A stretch of 64,000 nt of DNA from Trichormus sp. M33_DOE_039 (lineage in GTDB: Bacteria; Cyanobacteriota; Cyanobacteriia; Cyanobacteriales; Nostocaceae). The DNA lies in NCBI GenBank assembly GCA_015296085.1, contig DVDT01000021.1:62001-126000 (forward strand), written 5' to 3'. Shown here one piece after another: positions 1-11,280 of the stretch (position 1 is its first letter; the number at the start of each line of letters is the position of its first letter). Below the pieces are notes generated by a model. It was not told where the DNA came from and ran no database searches. It saw nothing but the letters and a program-made list of their open reading frames with translations. Both the position numbers and the translations under genes were made by a program.

Positions 1-289
1 ATGCCACAGTCCGACGACCATTGCGGCGCAGAGTTAAACTCAAGTCACTCACGCCAGTTTGCCGTTCAACACAGGCATCAATCTTGGCTACTGGTTCACC
101 TTCTTGGACAATATCGCGATCGCGTGCCATACGGTGCGATCGTAATGTTGCCAGTAACTCCACTGCTTCCAATAAGTTTGACTTTCCCTGAGCATTATTC
201 CCTACCAAAATCGTTTTAGCAGCCGTAAATTCTACTGCTTGTTCTTGATAGTTGCGAAAATGCCGGAGGTGTAGGGTTTTTAGATACAT
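1..289 (-). CDS. recF: DNA replication/repair protein RecF, N-terminal part (runs off left edge)
   Basis: Reverse strand from ATG at 289-287 reads [53 protein letters not shown]..., with a Walker [10 protein letters not shown] typical of RecF; not listed in the ORF track. Confidence 0.92.
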   Translation of the reverse strand, partial: MYLKTLHLRHFRNYQEQAVEFTAAKTILVGNNAQGKSNLLEAVELLATLRSHRMARDRDIVQEGEPVAKIDACVERQTGVSDLSLTLRRNGRRTVA

Positions 290-377
290 AACGGGGAGTA
301 GGGAATGGGGATTAGGGAATGGGGACTGGGGATTAGGAATTTAGAAGTCGGAAGAATTACTCTCTCACCTCACCTAT

Positions 378-563
378 CACCTGTCACTCCAAAGGGGTTC
401 GCCACTTGCTTTATGCCGGGGAACCCGTCCACCGCAGTGGCTCACCTGTCACCCCAAAGGGGTTCGCCACTTGCTTTATGCCGGGGAACCCTTTCGGCCG
501 TTGCTAATGGGGGAAACCCCCAAGATCGCACTGCCTCACCACCGCAGTGGCTCACCTGTCACC
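378..563. repeat. Intergenic direct repeat: CACCTGTCACYCCAAAGGGGTTCGCCACTTGCTTTATGCCGGGGAACCC twice (378-426, 443-491); CACCGCAGTGGCTCACCTGTCACC twice (about 430-453, 540-563)
   Basis: Direct reading; near-identical 49-mer copies. Confidence 0.85.
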
Positions 564-566
564 TTT

Positions 567-3449
567 TCACACAGTTCTCTTACCCATAAGGCGGAAGAAG
601 ACTTTCTCCATTTCAATCCAGACAAACATTAAAGCACTGAAACCACAACAAATCGCCAACTCTGTGGGAGGTAGCCAGTGAGTACCAAAAAATGCCCGGA
701 GGGGTGGAACATAAATCAGCATCAACTGCAAAATTGTGGTGACAATTACAGCCCCTAAGACAAACATATTAGAGAAGGGATTGATCTCAATAGTCAGTTG
801 ATTATTAGAGCGAATGGCTATAGCATGACCCATTTGAGCAATACACAACGAAGTAAAGACCATTGTTTTCCATCGCTCAGGGTCAAGTCCTTCCCCTGTG
901 AATGTTTGGGCATGAGTATATGCCCACTGCATCAAAATAATTGAGATGATGGCGAAAATCACACCGATCCGAATCATGTAAGAACCCAAACCCCTAGCAA
1001 AAATACTTTCACGGGGACTGAAGGGAGGACGCTTCATCACATCCGGTTCTGGGGGTTCTACCGCTAAAGCTAAAGCAGGTAAACCGTCTGTGACTAAGTT
1101 CATCCACAGAATTTGTAAAGGTGTGAGGGGAACACCACCCAGTCCTAAAAGCGGTGCAGCAGCAATGGTGAGAACTTCACCAATGTTACTACCCAAAATG
1201 TATTTAATAAAACGACGGATATTAGTGTAAACGACCCTACCTTCCTTGGTAGCAGCGACTATTGTCGCAAAGTTGTCATCTAGCAGCACCATATCACTGG
1301 CTTCTTTACTGACATCAGTACCAGTGATACCCATTGCAATCCCAATATCAGCTTGTTTTAAGGCTGGTGCATCATTCACACCATCCCCAGTCATGGCCAC
1401 AAATCTACCCCGGCGTTGCAGTGCTTGTACAATCCGTAATTTGTGTTCTGGAGCTACTCGTGCGTAAATGCTGACTAAGTCAACTTGCTCTTCTAGTTCT
1501 TGGTCATTCATGCGTTGCAATTCTTGACCAGTGAGAACCCTGTCACCTTCTTGAGCAATACCTAAATCTGTGGCGATCGCTCGTGCAGTTAGTTGATGGT
1601 CGCCAGTAATCATCACTGGACGGATACCAGCATCACGACATTCTTGGACGGCGGCTCTGACTTCTGGACGGGGTGCATCTAGCATTCCCACTAAGCCCAG
1701 CCATACCAAATCCTGCTCTGAGGTTTCGTCTGTTCCTTCTGGTGGAACTTCTGTGAGAGGTTTGTAAGCAAAGCCTAAAACCCGTAGACCTTTGCTGGCC
1801 ATGTGGTCATTTTGTGCCAAAATTTGACTACGTTGCTCTTCGTTGAGTGGTGCAGCATTTGTACCTACATAAATCTCACTGCAACGAGCTAAAATTAGCT
1901 CTGGTGAACCTTTGGTAAACATAATGTAAGGTTCATCCTTGAGCAAACCAGCAATTTTGGGGTCAATATCTGTAAAAGATTGTTCGCCAGTGGAGACTTT
2001 CTCTACTTGGGCAACCACGCTCATGCGCTTGCGTTCTGAGGAGAAGGGGAATTCACTGACACGGGGTAATTTACTATGCCACTGGTCTTTTTCAATCCCA
2101 ACTTTTCCTGCTAGAGTAACTAATGCCCCCTCGGTGGGGTCGCCTAAAATAGCCCACTCACCTGCTTCTTTTTGCAGTACCGAGTCGTTACAAACAGCAC
2201 AAGCCACTAATAAAGCAGGAATTTCGGGATAATCTTCAGTAATAATGGCACTATCTGTTTTACCATCTAAGTAAAATTCGCCTACAGGTGCATAACCTTC
2301 ACCTGTAACCCGAAAGGCTTTCTGATTTGTGTAAATCGATTGCACCACCATTTTATTCTGAGTCAATGTGCCGGTTTTATCAGAACAAATCGTGGTGACA
2401 GAACCCAAAGTTTCTACCGCAGGCAATTTGCGAATCAAAGCCTGACGGCGTACCATGCGCTGAGTCCCTAGTGCCAAAGTTACGGTAATCACGGCTGGTA
2501 GACCTTCGGGGACAACAGCCACCGCCATACTTAAAGAAACTTCTAAAAGTTCTTGTAAATTGCTAAAACCTCTAGCTTGAATAATACCGCCAATAACAAC
2601 GATCGCCACCAAGACCAAAGAACCCGTAACTAACACATTCCCTAATTGGGTCATGCGTTGCTGTAAGGGGGTAGGTTCACTTTCTACCGACTGCAACAGT
2701 TCAGCAATTTTACCCAGTTCGGTACGCATTCCAGTGTTGGTTACTAGTACCTTTCCGCGACCTTGGACAACTTCCGTACCTTGAAATACGAGATTAACGC
2801 GATCGCCTAAAGAAGTGTCTTCTGGTAGTTGGATAGTTGCTTGTTTATTAACTGCTTCAGCTTCACCAGTGAGTGCTGACTCCCGCACCTGTAAATTGGC
2901 TTGTTCAATCAAGCGTCCATCTGCGGCTATTTGCACCCCGGCTTCTAAAAGCATCACATCTCCTGGGACTATCTCCTTAGCTGCTACATCCACCAGTTTG
3001 CCATTGCGGAGGACTCGCACCAAAGGAGAAGACATTTTTTTGAGGGCGGCTAATGCTTGTTCTGCCCGACTTTCTTGGACATAGCCTAAAACACCGTTGA
3101 GAATGACAATCGCCAAAATAGCGATTGTATCTTTGAATGGCACTTCTCCAGGTTTTAGTTGATTAGCTTGCCAAGCCATAAAGTCTAAAAACCCAGAAAT
3201 GAAAGCCACCGCGATCAGCATTAACAACATAATGTTCTTGAACTGATCAAGCAAAATTTCCCAGGTGCTGCGACCTCCGTGTTCTTCTAGTTCGTTGGGG
3301 CCGTATTTTTGCAACCTCTGTTCAATTGCTGCGGTTGTTAAGCCACTGTCTGCATGACTATCAAGCAGGTCTAGTGCTTTATTAACTTCCAAACTATGCC
3401 AACTGGTGATACCTTCAGACAGAGAATTAGCAGACATTGTGTAAGTCAC
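567..3449 (-). CDS. Cation-transporting P-type ATPase (P2A, PacL/Ca2+-ATPase-like)
   Basis: [11 protein letters not shown] phosphorylation motif, [21 protein letters not shown] hinge, N-terminal cation ATPase domain, multiple TM segments. Confidence 0.93.
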   Translation of the reverse strand: MTYTMSANSLSEGITSWHSLEVNKALDLLDSHADSGLTTAAIEQRLQKYGPNELEEHGGRSTWEILLDQFKNIMLLMLIAVAFISGFLDFMAWQANQLKPGEVPFKDTIAILAIVILNGVLGYVQESRAEQALAALKKMSSPLVRVLRNGKLVDVAAKEIVPGDVMLLEAGVQIAADGRLIEQANLQVRESALTGEAEAVNKQATIQLPEDTSLGDRVNLVFQGTEVVQGRGKVLVTNTGMRTELGKIAELLQSVESEPTPLQQRMTQLGNVLVTGSLVLVAIVVIGGIIQARGFSNLQELLEVSLSMAVAVVPEGLPAVITVTLALGTQRMVRRQALIRKLPAVETLGSVTTICSDKTGTLTQNKMVVQSIYTNQKAFRVTGEGYAPVGEFYLDGKTDSAIITEDYPEIPALLVACAVCNDSVLQKEAGEWAILGDPTEGALVTLAGKVGIEKDQWHSKLPRVSEFPFSSERKRMSVVAQVEKVSTGEQSFTDIDPKIAGLLKDEPYIMFTKGSPELILARCSEIYVGTNAAPLNEEQRSQILAQNDHMASKGLRVLGFAYKPLTEVPPEGTDETSEQDLVWLGLVGMLDAPRPEVRAAVQECRDAGIRPVMITGDHQLTARAIATDLGIAQEGDRVLTGQELQRMNDQELEEQVDLVSIYARVAPEHKLRIVQALQRRGRFVAMTGDGVNDAPALKQADIGIAMGITGTDVSKEASDMVLLDDNFATIVAATKEGRVVYTNIRRFIKYILGSNIGEVLTIAAAPLLGLGGVPLTPLQILWMNLVTDGLPALALAVEPPEPDVMKRPPFSPRESIFARGLGSYMIRIGVIFAIISIILMQWAYTHAQTFTGEGLDPERWKTMVFTSLCIAQMGHAIAIRSNNQLTIEINPFSNMFVLGAVIVTTILQLMLIYVPPLRAFFGTHWLPPTELAICCGFSALMFVWIEMEKVFFRLMGKRTV

Positions 3450-3789
3450 AAGAAATGGTTACAAATTTCGATCATAATTTAGTGAAGGACGTAAAACCAT
3501 CCACTAAAGTTACATTACAACTATTGCCAAGCTGTATAAGTATGATATTGGATTCTTATCCAGAATGATTTTTTAGTTCACTGCATATGTATTATTCCCT
3601 AAGCCAGAGTTTTTTATGAGACATTTTACTCATAATTATCAGCTATGAACAGAAGGTGACAGGTAACAGGAAGTAAATTTCTTTTTACCCAATCCCCATT
3701 ACCCCTTATCCCCAGAGGGGGCCCCGAGTTCCCCAATCCCCAATCCCAGTTAAAGATATGCCACAATTAATTCTAGGTGTGCTAAACCG

Positions 3790-5478
3790 TTGACAAATAT
3801 GCTTAATATGAGTTTTGCACCCACTAGTTTGACAGCTAGCCAAATGTTTGGGCAAAGGACAATTCGACCATTGACTGCTGCTACTTTATGTGGCATTGCA
3901 TTTCTCCAAGATCGACTGATTGCAATTGACACCATTAAGGGACATTTATTAGAAATTGACCCTCATACCGATAACAGTAGAATTCTCAACCCTCATCAAA
4001 CCAAAGAATTTAGTGAGGTGACAGGTTTAGCTGTCTGGGAGGATACACTGTGGGTCACTCGTGGTAATAGTGTTTATGTATCCAAACTCCCGTCTTTGGG
4101 TTTAGAACATTTTGCTACCTTACCCTACGCTGCTGATGGTGTTGCTGTTTGGGATTCTACAGTCTACGTTAGTTGCCAAAAATTAGGTTATATCCTAATT
4201 TATGACCGTGATAGCCGCAAAGAAATTACTAGATTTTATACTCCTGGGGTTGGGGTAGAAAATTTAGCTGTGAATCGAGAAACTCTATGGATCTGCGATC
4301 GCACAGAACAAACGGTCTACTCTATGGATAGAGCCACAGGGGAAGTCAGATTTAGCGTTTTAACTCCTTTTGATTCACCTACAGGCATAGCAGTTCACCT
4401 AGACACGCAAACAGGTAAGGAAACTCTGTTTGTGGCCTATGCCTCAGAAGAGCCTTACATTCGGGATAACCCCAATGCTGATCCGAATCATGAATTAACG
4501 TACCGCGATCGCACTTTCATTCACCCCCTGTATTATCATCACGAACCAGATCAGAAATACGCTCTCTCTAATGGCTATCTGATTGAAATGTCCTATGCTG
4601 AGGAAATAGCCCCGTTAGAAGAAGTGTATTTACTTGATGTGGAATGGCGAATTGCCCTTCCCTCGGAAACCGAACGCCAGAAAGTAAAACACGTTGAACC
4701 TATCGGTATCCCCTTCACAGAAGAAATTATTGATGGACAACGGGTGGCTGTGTTTAAATTTGAGTCCCTAGTTCCTGGCGAACGGCACATATTTGGCTGG
4801 AAAGCACAATTAGAAGTGCGGGGAATTAAGTATCGCATCACCCCCAAAGATGTGGAAGATACTCCCGAAATCTCCCCAGAAATTCAGTCTCGCTATCTGG
4901 TAGATAACGATGATTTAGCAATGGATACCCCCATTGTGCGCCGTTCTGCCCGTGATGCCATTGGTTCAGAAACAAATCTACTGCGGAAAATGTACAGCAT
5001 CCGCAACTACGTTTACGATGAACTATCCTATGGCATCAAACCCTACATCGATACGCCAGATGTAGTTTTAGAAAGAGGTGTAGGTTCTTGTGGGGAGTAC
5101 GTGGGCGTATTGTTGGCATTATGTCGCTTAAATGGCATTCCTTGCCGTACAGTGGGCAGATACAAATGCCCCCCAAATGGTGAACATCAACGAGTTCCCC
5201 TACAACCAGATTTTAATCATGTGTGGTTAGAATTCTACATACCCGGTATGGGTTGGTTGCCAATGGAATCAAATCCTGATGATTTAGGTGATTACGGCCC
5301 TTATCCCACTCGCTTTTTCATGGGTTTGTGTTGGTATCACATCGAAATTGGCAAAGGCATATCTTTTGAAACATTAAGTAGCCAAGGCAAAAGGTTAACA
5401 AAAGAAGATATTCCTATAGGTGACTTAGCAATTAATCATATTCGCTTTACTATTCTCCAAGAATTACCACCTTTTTAA
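3790..5478 (+). CDS. Beta-propeller-like N-terminus fused to transglutaminase-like domain
   Basis: Transglutaminase core ERGVGSCGEYVGVLLALCRLNGIPCRTVGRY...HVWLEFYIPGMGWLPMESNPDD (Cys-His-Asp); N-terminal propeller-like repeats. Confidence 0.85.
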   Translation: MTNMLNMSFAPTSLTASQMFGQRTIRPLTAATLCGIAFLQDRLIAIDTIKGHLLEIDPHTDNSRILNPHQTKEFSEVTGLAVWEDTLWVTRGNSVYVSKLPSLGLEHFATLPYAADGVAVWDSTVYVSCQKLGYILIYDRDSRKEITRFYTPGVGVENLAVNRETLWICDRTEQTVYSMDRATGEVRFSVLTPFDSPTGIAVHLDTQTGKETLFVAYASEEPYIRDNPNADPNHELTYRDRTFIHPLYYHHEPDQKYALSNGYLIEMSYAEEIAPLEEVYLLDVEWRIALPSETERQKVKHVEPIGIPFTEEIIDGQRVAVFKFESLVPGERHIFGWKAQLEVRGIKYRITPKDVEDTPEISPEIQSRYLVDNDDLAMDTPIVRRSARDAIGSETNLLRKMYSIRNYVYDELSYGIKPYIDTPDVVLERGVGSCGEYVGVLLALCRLNGIPCRTVGRYKCPPNGEHQRVPLQPDFNHVWLEFYIPGMGWLPMESNPDDLGDYGPYPTRFFMGLCWYHIEIGKGISFETLSSQGKRLTKEDIPIGDLAINHIRFTILQELPPF

Positions 5479-5487
5479 GTTCAATTT

Positions 5488-5540
5488 CAATCCCAAAAAA
5501 ACCTAGGTTATGCAGAATCAACCTAGGTTTTTTGGGATTG
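5488..5540. terminator. Bidirectional rho-independent terminator between convergent genes
   Basis: Inverted repeat CAATCCCAAAAAAACCTAGGTT / AACCTAGGTTTTTTGGGATTG, A/T runs on both strands. Confidence 0.85.
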
Positions 5541-5559
5541 AGTTTTTAACCAGCTTCTG

Positions 5560-6306
5560 TTAATTTGATGTTTTCAGTCCACTTTTTTGGCGTTGAGATA
5601 ATAGGCTAATACCTGCAACTAAACCAATACCCCACACAACCGAAGCTTCAGGTACAGATTGAACTGGTTCGTAGTCATAAGTAACTTGGATGTTTGCTTG
5701 AGCTAGGGTATCTACAAAAGAGCTAATATTCCCTGAACCTGTAATGATGGAGTTAGCAAAACCTGAGAAGAGAAAGTTTACATTGCCATTACCGATAAAA
5801 GACGGTAACAACTGGCTATCTGTAGAAGTGTAAATCCCAGATTGGGAAGCCATGAGTCCTAATATCGTCTGTCCAGAAGTCCCACCGAAATCATTGTTGT
5901 TATCATATGCAGCAGCTTGGTAATTAGTGACACTCTGTGGATTTAGTGTCAATAGAGATTGGTTGTTGAGAGCCAAACTTAAGTTTCCGCCAAGTGTAAC
6001 AGTTATTTGAGCCGGATTTGGGCTTCTGTTTTCAAAGCCTGCATCTCCTTGAATATTGCCAGTAAAGTCTACGGTTACACTTTGGAGAGTACCGAGAGAC
6101 GAGTTAAATTGTTCAATACCAATAGATTGAATGATGTCAGTAATTACAAGGCTAGTGCTAGCTGTTTTCGTAAGGGAAGCTGCATTAGCAGAACCAGCTG
6201 TGACAATGATTCCCACCAATGTTGTAGCAGTGCCTAGAGTCTGAAACAGTGTTGTTGTCATGGATGATAATCTTCTTAAACAATGATCACTAGCAAGATT
6301 TCTCAC
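5560..6306 (-). CDS. Secreted choice-of-anchor-type protein with PEP-CTERM-like C-terminal anchor
   Basis: N-terminal signal peptide; C-terminal VPEASVVWGIGLVAGISLLSQRQK (PEP-like motif, TM, basic tail). Confidence 0.7.
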   Translation of the reverse strand: MRNLASDHCLRRLSSMTTTLFQTLGTATTLVGIIVTAGSANAASLTKTASTSLVITDIIQSIGIEQFNSSLGTLQSVTVDFTGNIQGDAGFENRSPNPAQITVTLGGNLSLALNNQSLLTLNPQSVTNYQAAAYDNNNDFGGTSGQTILGLMASQSGIYTSTDSQLLPSFIGNGNVNFLFSGFANSIITGSGNISSFVDTLAQANIQVTYDYEPVQSVPEASVVWGIGLVAGISLLSQRQKSGLKTSN

Positions 6307-6453
6307 CTACTTTCTAACTCTGGAACTTTATAAATAGGCTTGAGGAATATACTTAATTTTCTATAAAGCTTTTACAAAAATTATTAAAGATAGAGACAAA
6401 AAATATAGGCAGCACTGAGTAGGGTAGCAGGTATTCACTAATTCGTTGTTTTT

Positions 6454-9408
6454 GTGATGCAAGCTTCTAGCTACAATATGGCTATGTCTCAAACTTCTGT
6501 TACTCAAATTACTACCCGTCCTACATTCATCCTCGTAGATGGACACTCTCTAGCTTTTCGTTCTTATTTTGCTTTCGCCAAAGGACGAGATGGCGGACTG
6601 CGTACTAAAACGGGAATTCCCACTAGTGTGTGTTTTGGCTTTATCAAGTCGCTGTTGGAAGTCATGGATACACAACAGCCGCAAGCAATGGCGATCGCAT
6701 TTGATTTAGGTTTACCGACTTTTCGCCACGAAGCCGACGATACCTATAAAGCTGATCGTCCCGGAACACCAGAAGATTTTGTCCCGGATTTAAAAAATCT
6801 GCATGAGTTATTGCAAGGTTTTAATCTACCCATTTACACTGCACCTGGTTATGAAGCCGATGATGTGTTAGGGACATTGGCGCAGAAAGCGACTGCTGCG
6901 GGGTATAGGGTGAAGATATTAACAGGCGATCGCGATTTATTTCAACTCATTGACCCCACCAAGGAAATCACTGTCTTAAATTTTAGTCCTGACGCGCTCA
7001 AGCGGGCTACAAATAGCATTACCGAATTCAGCACAGAACAAGTTAAAGACAAACTTGGTATTCTACCTACACAAGTTGTTGATTTTAAAGCCTTGTGTGG
7101 CGATAAATCCGATAATATTCCCGGCGTGAGAGGAATTGGAGAAAAAACCGCCGTTCAATTACTCAATACTTACGATTCCTTAGATCAAATTTACGCATCT
7201 ATAAATGAAATTAAAGGCGCGACTCAGAAAAAACTCATAGAAGGAAAAGACGACGCATATAAATCTCAATATCTAGCCAAAATAATTGTAGAAGTTCCCC
7301 TAGAAGTAAATTTAGAAGACAGTAAACTTCAAGGTTTTGATAATAGCGTTCTTATCCCTATCTTAGAGAAATTAGAATTCAACTCCTACCTTAAGAAAAT
7401 CAACGCCCTACAGCAAAAATTTGGTGGGCAAGTTGAGGAAATTGCAGCAGCATCTACTATTGATACAGAAGCAAGCTTTACGGATGATGCAGATTTTTAT
7501 TCCTTTGAAGAGACACAAGCTGCACAGCAACAACAAAAATTTGATTCTCCAATTCAACCGCGCATCATTAATAATGAAGGGCAGTTAAAAGAGTTGGTCG
7601 AGATCTTACAAACATTTACTAGTGCAAAAAACCCCGTTGCTTGGGACACAGAAACTAGTGATTTAGAACCAAGAGACGCGGAATTAGTAGGTATTGGTTG
7701 TTGTTGGGGAACTGCACCTGATGAATTAGCCTATATTCCCATCAACCATAAAGCAGGAGATAATCTAAATCAAGATATCGCACTCAAAGCACTCAAACCA
7801 ATTTTGGAAAGTGATCACTATCCTAAAACATTCCAAAATGGTAAATTTGACCGCTTAGTTTTCCGCACACAAGGAATTAACTTAGCGGGAATTGTCTTTG
7901 ACCCCATGTTAGCTAGTTATGTTTTGAATCCAGATACTAGCCATAACCTTACTGATTTAGCCTTGCGTTATTTGGGATTAAAATTAACCAACTATATTGA
8001 TTTAGTTCCCAAAGGTAAAACCATTGCGGATATTAGTATTTCGTCTGTGGCTAATTATTGCTGTTTGCAAGTCTATGCGACATGGCAGCTTGTGCCGAAA
8101 ATGCGTGAGGAATTAGATAAGATTCCTGCTTTATCTCAGCTATTAACAGACGTAGAACAACCGCTAGAAGCTGTTTTAGCGTTAATTGAATATACAGGAT
8201 TCCGCATTAATTCTGATTACTTAAGAGAACTTTCTCAGCAACTAGAAATAGATTTAGCAAAATTACACGAACAAGCCACAGAAATCGCCGGCGAAACTTT
8301 TAATTTAGGTTCTCCTAAGCAATTAAGTCATATATTATTTGAAAAACTGGGTTTGAGTACCAAATATTCGCGAAAAATTCAGACTGGTTACTCTACCGAT
8401 GCAGCCACTTTAGAAAAACTGCAAGAAATTGATGAAACTGGTTTTGTAAATGCAATTATTGAGTATCGGACTCTCTCGAAATTAAAGTCTACTTATGTAG
8501 ATGCTTTACCAGCATTGGTGCGTTCAGATACCCACAGAGTTCATACCAATTTCAATCAAACAGCCACCTCAACTGGTAGGCTATCTTCTTCTAATCCCAA
8601 CTTACAAAATATCCCCATTCGCACAGCCTTTAGTCGCCAAATTCGCAAGGCTTTTTTACCCGAATCAGGTTGGTTAATGGTGGCTGCTGATTACTCCCAA
8701 ATTGAGTTAAGAATTTTGGCGCATTTGAGCCAAGAACCTGTTTTAGTAAAAGCTTATCAACAGAATGAAGATATTCATACTGTGACGGCAAAGTTAGTCT
8801 TTGAAAAAGAAGATATTACAGCCGATGAGCGCAGAATAGCTAAAACTATTAATTTTGGTGTAATTTATGGTATGGGTTCGTTAAAATTTTCCCGTTCCAC
8901 AGGGATTGATAAAAATGTAGCTAATGAATTTATTAAACGATTTAATAATCGCTATCCAGAAATTTTCGCTTATCTAGAAGGAGTGAAAAAACAAGCGATA
9001 TCTCAAGGATATGTCGAAACTATCCTCGGTCGTCGGCGGTATTTTGAGTTTACTAATCAAAGTTTAAGTAAACTCAAAGGTAGCAAACCAGAAGACATCA
9101 ATTTGAGCAAATTGAAAAATCTCGGTGCTTACGATGCAGGCTTACTCCGTTCCGCTGCTAATGCACCAATTCAAGGTTCAAGTGCAGACATCATTAAAAT
9201 TGCAATGGTGCAACTCCATGAAGTTCTAAAAAACTATCAAGCGCGCTTGTTGTTACAAGTTCACGATGAATTAGTTTTTGAAGTTCCTCCTGATGAGTGG
9301 GAAGAATTACAACCAAAAATTAAATCGGTAATGGAAGGTGCAGTGAATTTAAGTGTGCCATTAGTAGTAGAAGTGAGAGCAGGTGAAAACTGGATGGAAA
9401 CAAAATAA
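6454..9408 (+). CDS. polA: DNA polymerase I (true start probably 6478 or 6484)
   Basis: 5'-nuclease domain (ILVDGHSLAFRSYFAF), 3'-5' exonuclease DTETSDLEP, polymerase motifs VAADYSQIELRILAHLS and LLLQVHDELVFEVP. Confidence 0.97.
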   Translation: MMQASSYNMAMSQTSVTQITTRPTFILVDGHSLAFRSYFAFAKGRDGGLRTKTGIPTSVCFGFIKSLLEVMDTQQPQAMAIAFDLGLPTFRHEADDTYKADRPGTPEDFVPDLKNLHELLQGFNLPIYTAPGYEADDVLGTLAQKATAAGYRVKILTGDRDLFQLIDPTKEITVLNFSPDALKRATNSITEFSTEQVKDKLGILPTQVVDFKALCGDKSDNIPGVRGIGEKTAVQLLNTYDSLDQIYASINEIKGATQKKLIEGKDDAYKSQYLAKIIVEVPLEVNLEDSKLQGFDNSVLIPILEKLEFNSYLKKINALQQKFGGQVEEIAAASTIDTEASFTDDADFYSFEETQAAQQQQKFDSPIQPRIINNEGQLKELVEILQTFTSAKNPVAWDTETSDLEPRDAELVGIGCCWGTAPDELAYIPINHKAGDNLNQDIALKALKPILESDHYPKTFQNGKFDRLVFRTQGINLAGIVFDPMLASYVLNPDTSHNLTDLALRYLGLKLTNYIDLVPKGKTIADISISSVANYCCLQVYATWQLVPKMREELDKIPALSQLLTDVEQPLEAVLALIEYTGFRINSDYLRELSQQLEIDLAKLHEQATEIAGETFNLGSPKQLSHILFEKLGLSTKYSRKIQTGYSTDAATLEKLQEIDETGFVNAIIEYRTLSKLKSTYVDALPALVRSDTHRVHTNFNQTATSTGRLSSSNPNLQNIPIRTAFSRQIRKAFLPESGWLMVAADYSQIELRILAHLSQEPVLVKAYQQNEDIHTVTAKLVFEKEDITADERRIAKTINFGVIYGMGSLKFSRSTGIDKNVANEFIKRFNNRYPEIFAYLEGVKKQAISQGYVETILGRRRYFEFTNQSLSKLKGSKPEDINLSKLKNLGAYDAGLLRSAANAPIQGSSADIIKIAMVQLHEVLKNYQARLLLQVHDELVFEVPPDEWEELQPKIKSVMEGAVNLSVPLVVEVRAGENWMETK

Positions 9409-9438
9409 AAGGGAAGCGGAAAAATTTCTACCAGAACT

Positions 9439-10410
9439 ATGATAATTTCCGGGGCTGATGAAATTACTTTTGCAGGTGTGAGAGGCGATCGCTATTGGTT
9501 CTATGAGCCTTATCCTTATACGGGGGTAAGTGATATCGATGAACGATTAAGCGGCTTTCCGGTGTCGGTATTTTTACCCCAGCATCGCCCCAGACAACAC
9601 ACACCTTTAGTCATCGGTTTACAGGGGATGTGTGCGCCCTATGGTTGGAATGCTTTCATCGTCCCCACACTCACCCACATGGGTATAGCAGTTGCTTTAT
9701 TTGATACGCCCCTGGCGGGTGAACGGAGTTTAGTACGCTCCTTTACAAGTTTGGCACAGCACGAGATTAAACCCTTACTTGACCGAGGAATTGCTTTTGA
9801 TACAGCCATGCTGTTATCGATATTTCGCAGTACAGCTAATGATATTGCTAGAGTCAGAGAATTTTGTGGCGATCGCTATGGACTTTGTGATCCCAGACTG
9901 GCATTATTTGGGGTGAGTATGGGTGTGTTGCTGTCAGCCTACGCCTTCACTGCCAATGGTTTAGGAGAGAGATTGCTGGGAACTATTGGTCATGCGGATC
10001 TGAAATCTTTTGCTAAAAGTTGGGGATATAACTTTTTACCAGACATCGCTGCTTCTCCTTTAGGTGGAATGGCAGAGTCAATTCTGGACCGATTGCAACC
10101 TGATTTAACGCCAGTCGTCAAACTTTTACAACTAGCTAAAAATCTTAAGTATCAAGATGAATTTGCGTGGGAATGCAATCCCATGAACTATGTCGAACAA
10201 GTCAAGTTACCCCGTCGAGTGCGCTTTTTAATTGGTGCTAACGATCCAATGGTAAATCTCAAAGATGCTCAAAATTGCGCCCAAAAATTCCCAGATGGTG
10301 ATTGTTATGTAGTTCCTGGAATGGGACACGGTACTAGACAATGGGGAGCAACTTTCGTTGATCATGTACGTTATTTTTTAGCCACACAATTAGCAGACTG
10401 GCGGGTTTAG
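9439..10410 (+). CDS. Alpha/beta hydrolase family protein
   Basis: Nucleophile elbow GVSMG, C-terminal GMGHG catalytic His context. Confidence 0.7.
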   Translation: MIISGADEITFAGVRGDRYWFYEPYPYTGVSDIDERLSGFPVSVFLPQHRPRQHTPLVIGLQGMCAPYGWNAFIVPTLTHMGIAVALFDTPLAGERSLVRSFTSLAQHEIKPLLDRGIAFDTAMLLSIFRSTANDIARVREFCGDRYGLCDPRLALFGVSMGVLLSAYAFTANGLGERLLGTIGHADLKSFAKSWGYNFLPDIAASPLGGMAESILDRLQPDLTPVVKLLQLAKNLKYQDEFAWECNPMNYVEQVKLPRRVRFLIGANDPMVNLKDAQNCAQKFPDGDCYVVPGMGHGTRQWGATFVDHVRYFLATQLADWRV

Positions 10411-10533
10411 CTTTTACCTATTTTACAATATTGCATCTTGATCTCTTGCGGAATGCTAATGATGATAATTAACACTGTTTAGATTAACAATTCATACTAA
10501 CGGCAGCTAGTGAGCAGTAGTGCAATCACATTA

Positions 10534-11166
10534 TCATTTCCCGATCTGACTTTTCACCCAATCACGAAATATTTTCACCAACTCCAGATAATCCATTGTT
10601 TCGGCTTTTTGCAAAAATCCAGCAATTTCTGGAATGGGTAAGTTGACAAAGAATTGGCTAGTTTGGGAGGTGATATAGGTGTCATTTTGTAATTGCTTAA
10701 TCACGAGGGATTCCCCGTTATAAATCCAAACTTCTGCTACACCCAAATCTGCATAGACTCGCAGACGACTATCGGAACTACTGGTGACATCAATTTCCAC
10801 AACTAAATCAGGTGCGGGGTCTTGTGTTAAGTCCAGCCGTTTTTTTCCTCGAACTAGGGCAATATTACGAATGTAGAAACATTCATCTGGTTCTGCACCA
10901 CTCAGTTCAGGACTTTTTAAGGTGGTTGAACCCAATGGTTCTATACTTAGATCCAGTTCTTCCGCGATTGTCTCAACAAAACGCCCTGCAACTTTCTTAA
11001 ATCTTTCATGTTCTGGGGAAGGGGACATAATTTCTAGATAGCCACGATTGTAAGTCAACCGCAGACGACGATCGCTCAATTCTTCTAGTAATCTCTCATA
11101 AGTCTGCCAGCTAATCCCCGATAGGTGAATCATTTCATTCGGTGGTGTCAGCAGTGTCGCAGTCAT
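10534..11166 (-). CDS. Uma2 family endonuclease (DUF820)
   Basis: LTYNRGYLEIMSPSPEHERFKK...PDLVVEIDVTSSSDSRLRVYADLGVAEVWIYNGE. Confidence 0.9.
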   Translation of the reverse strand: MTATLLTPPNEMIHLSGISWQTYERLLEELSDRRLRLTYNRGYLEIMSPSPEHERFKKVAGRFVETIAEELDLSIEPLGSTTLKSPELSGAEPDECFYIRNIALVRGKKRLDLTQDPAPDLVVEIDVTSSSDSRLRVYADLGVAEVWIYNGESLVIKQLQNDTYITSQTSQFFVNLPIPEIAGFLQKAETMDYLELVKIFRDWVKSQIGK

Positions 11167-11280
11167 AGGTTCAACCGAAAATCTTATGGCTTTATTTTAG
11201 AGGATGGAAACAGAGAAAGCGATGGCGTAACCGCCTAGCGTAGCCGATTGCTCAGATCAACCTCTCGATAAAAAGTTATC

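Noticed and set aside
1-219. Plus-strand 72-aa ORF at the left edge
   Set aside because: Antisense to the clear recF N-terminus
305-589. 94-aa ORF
   Set aside because: Translation of intergenic short repeats
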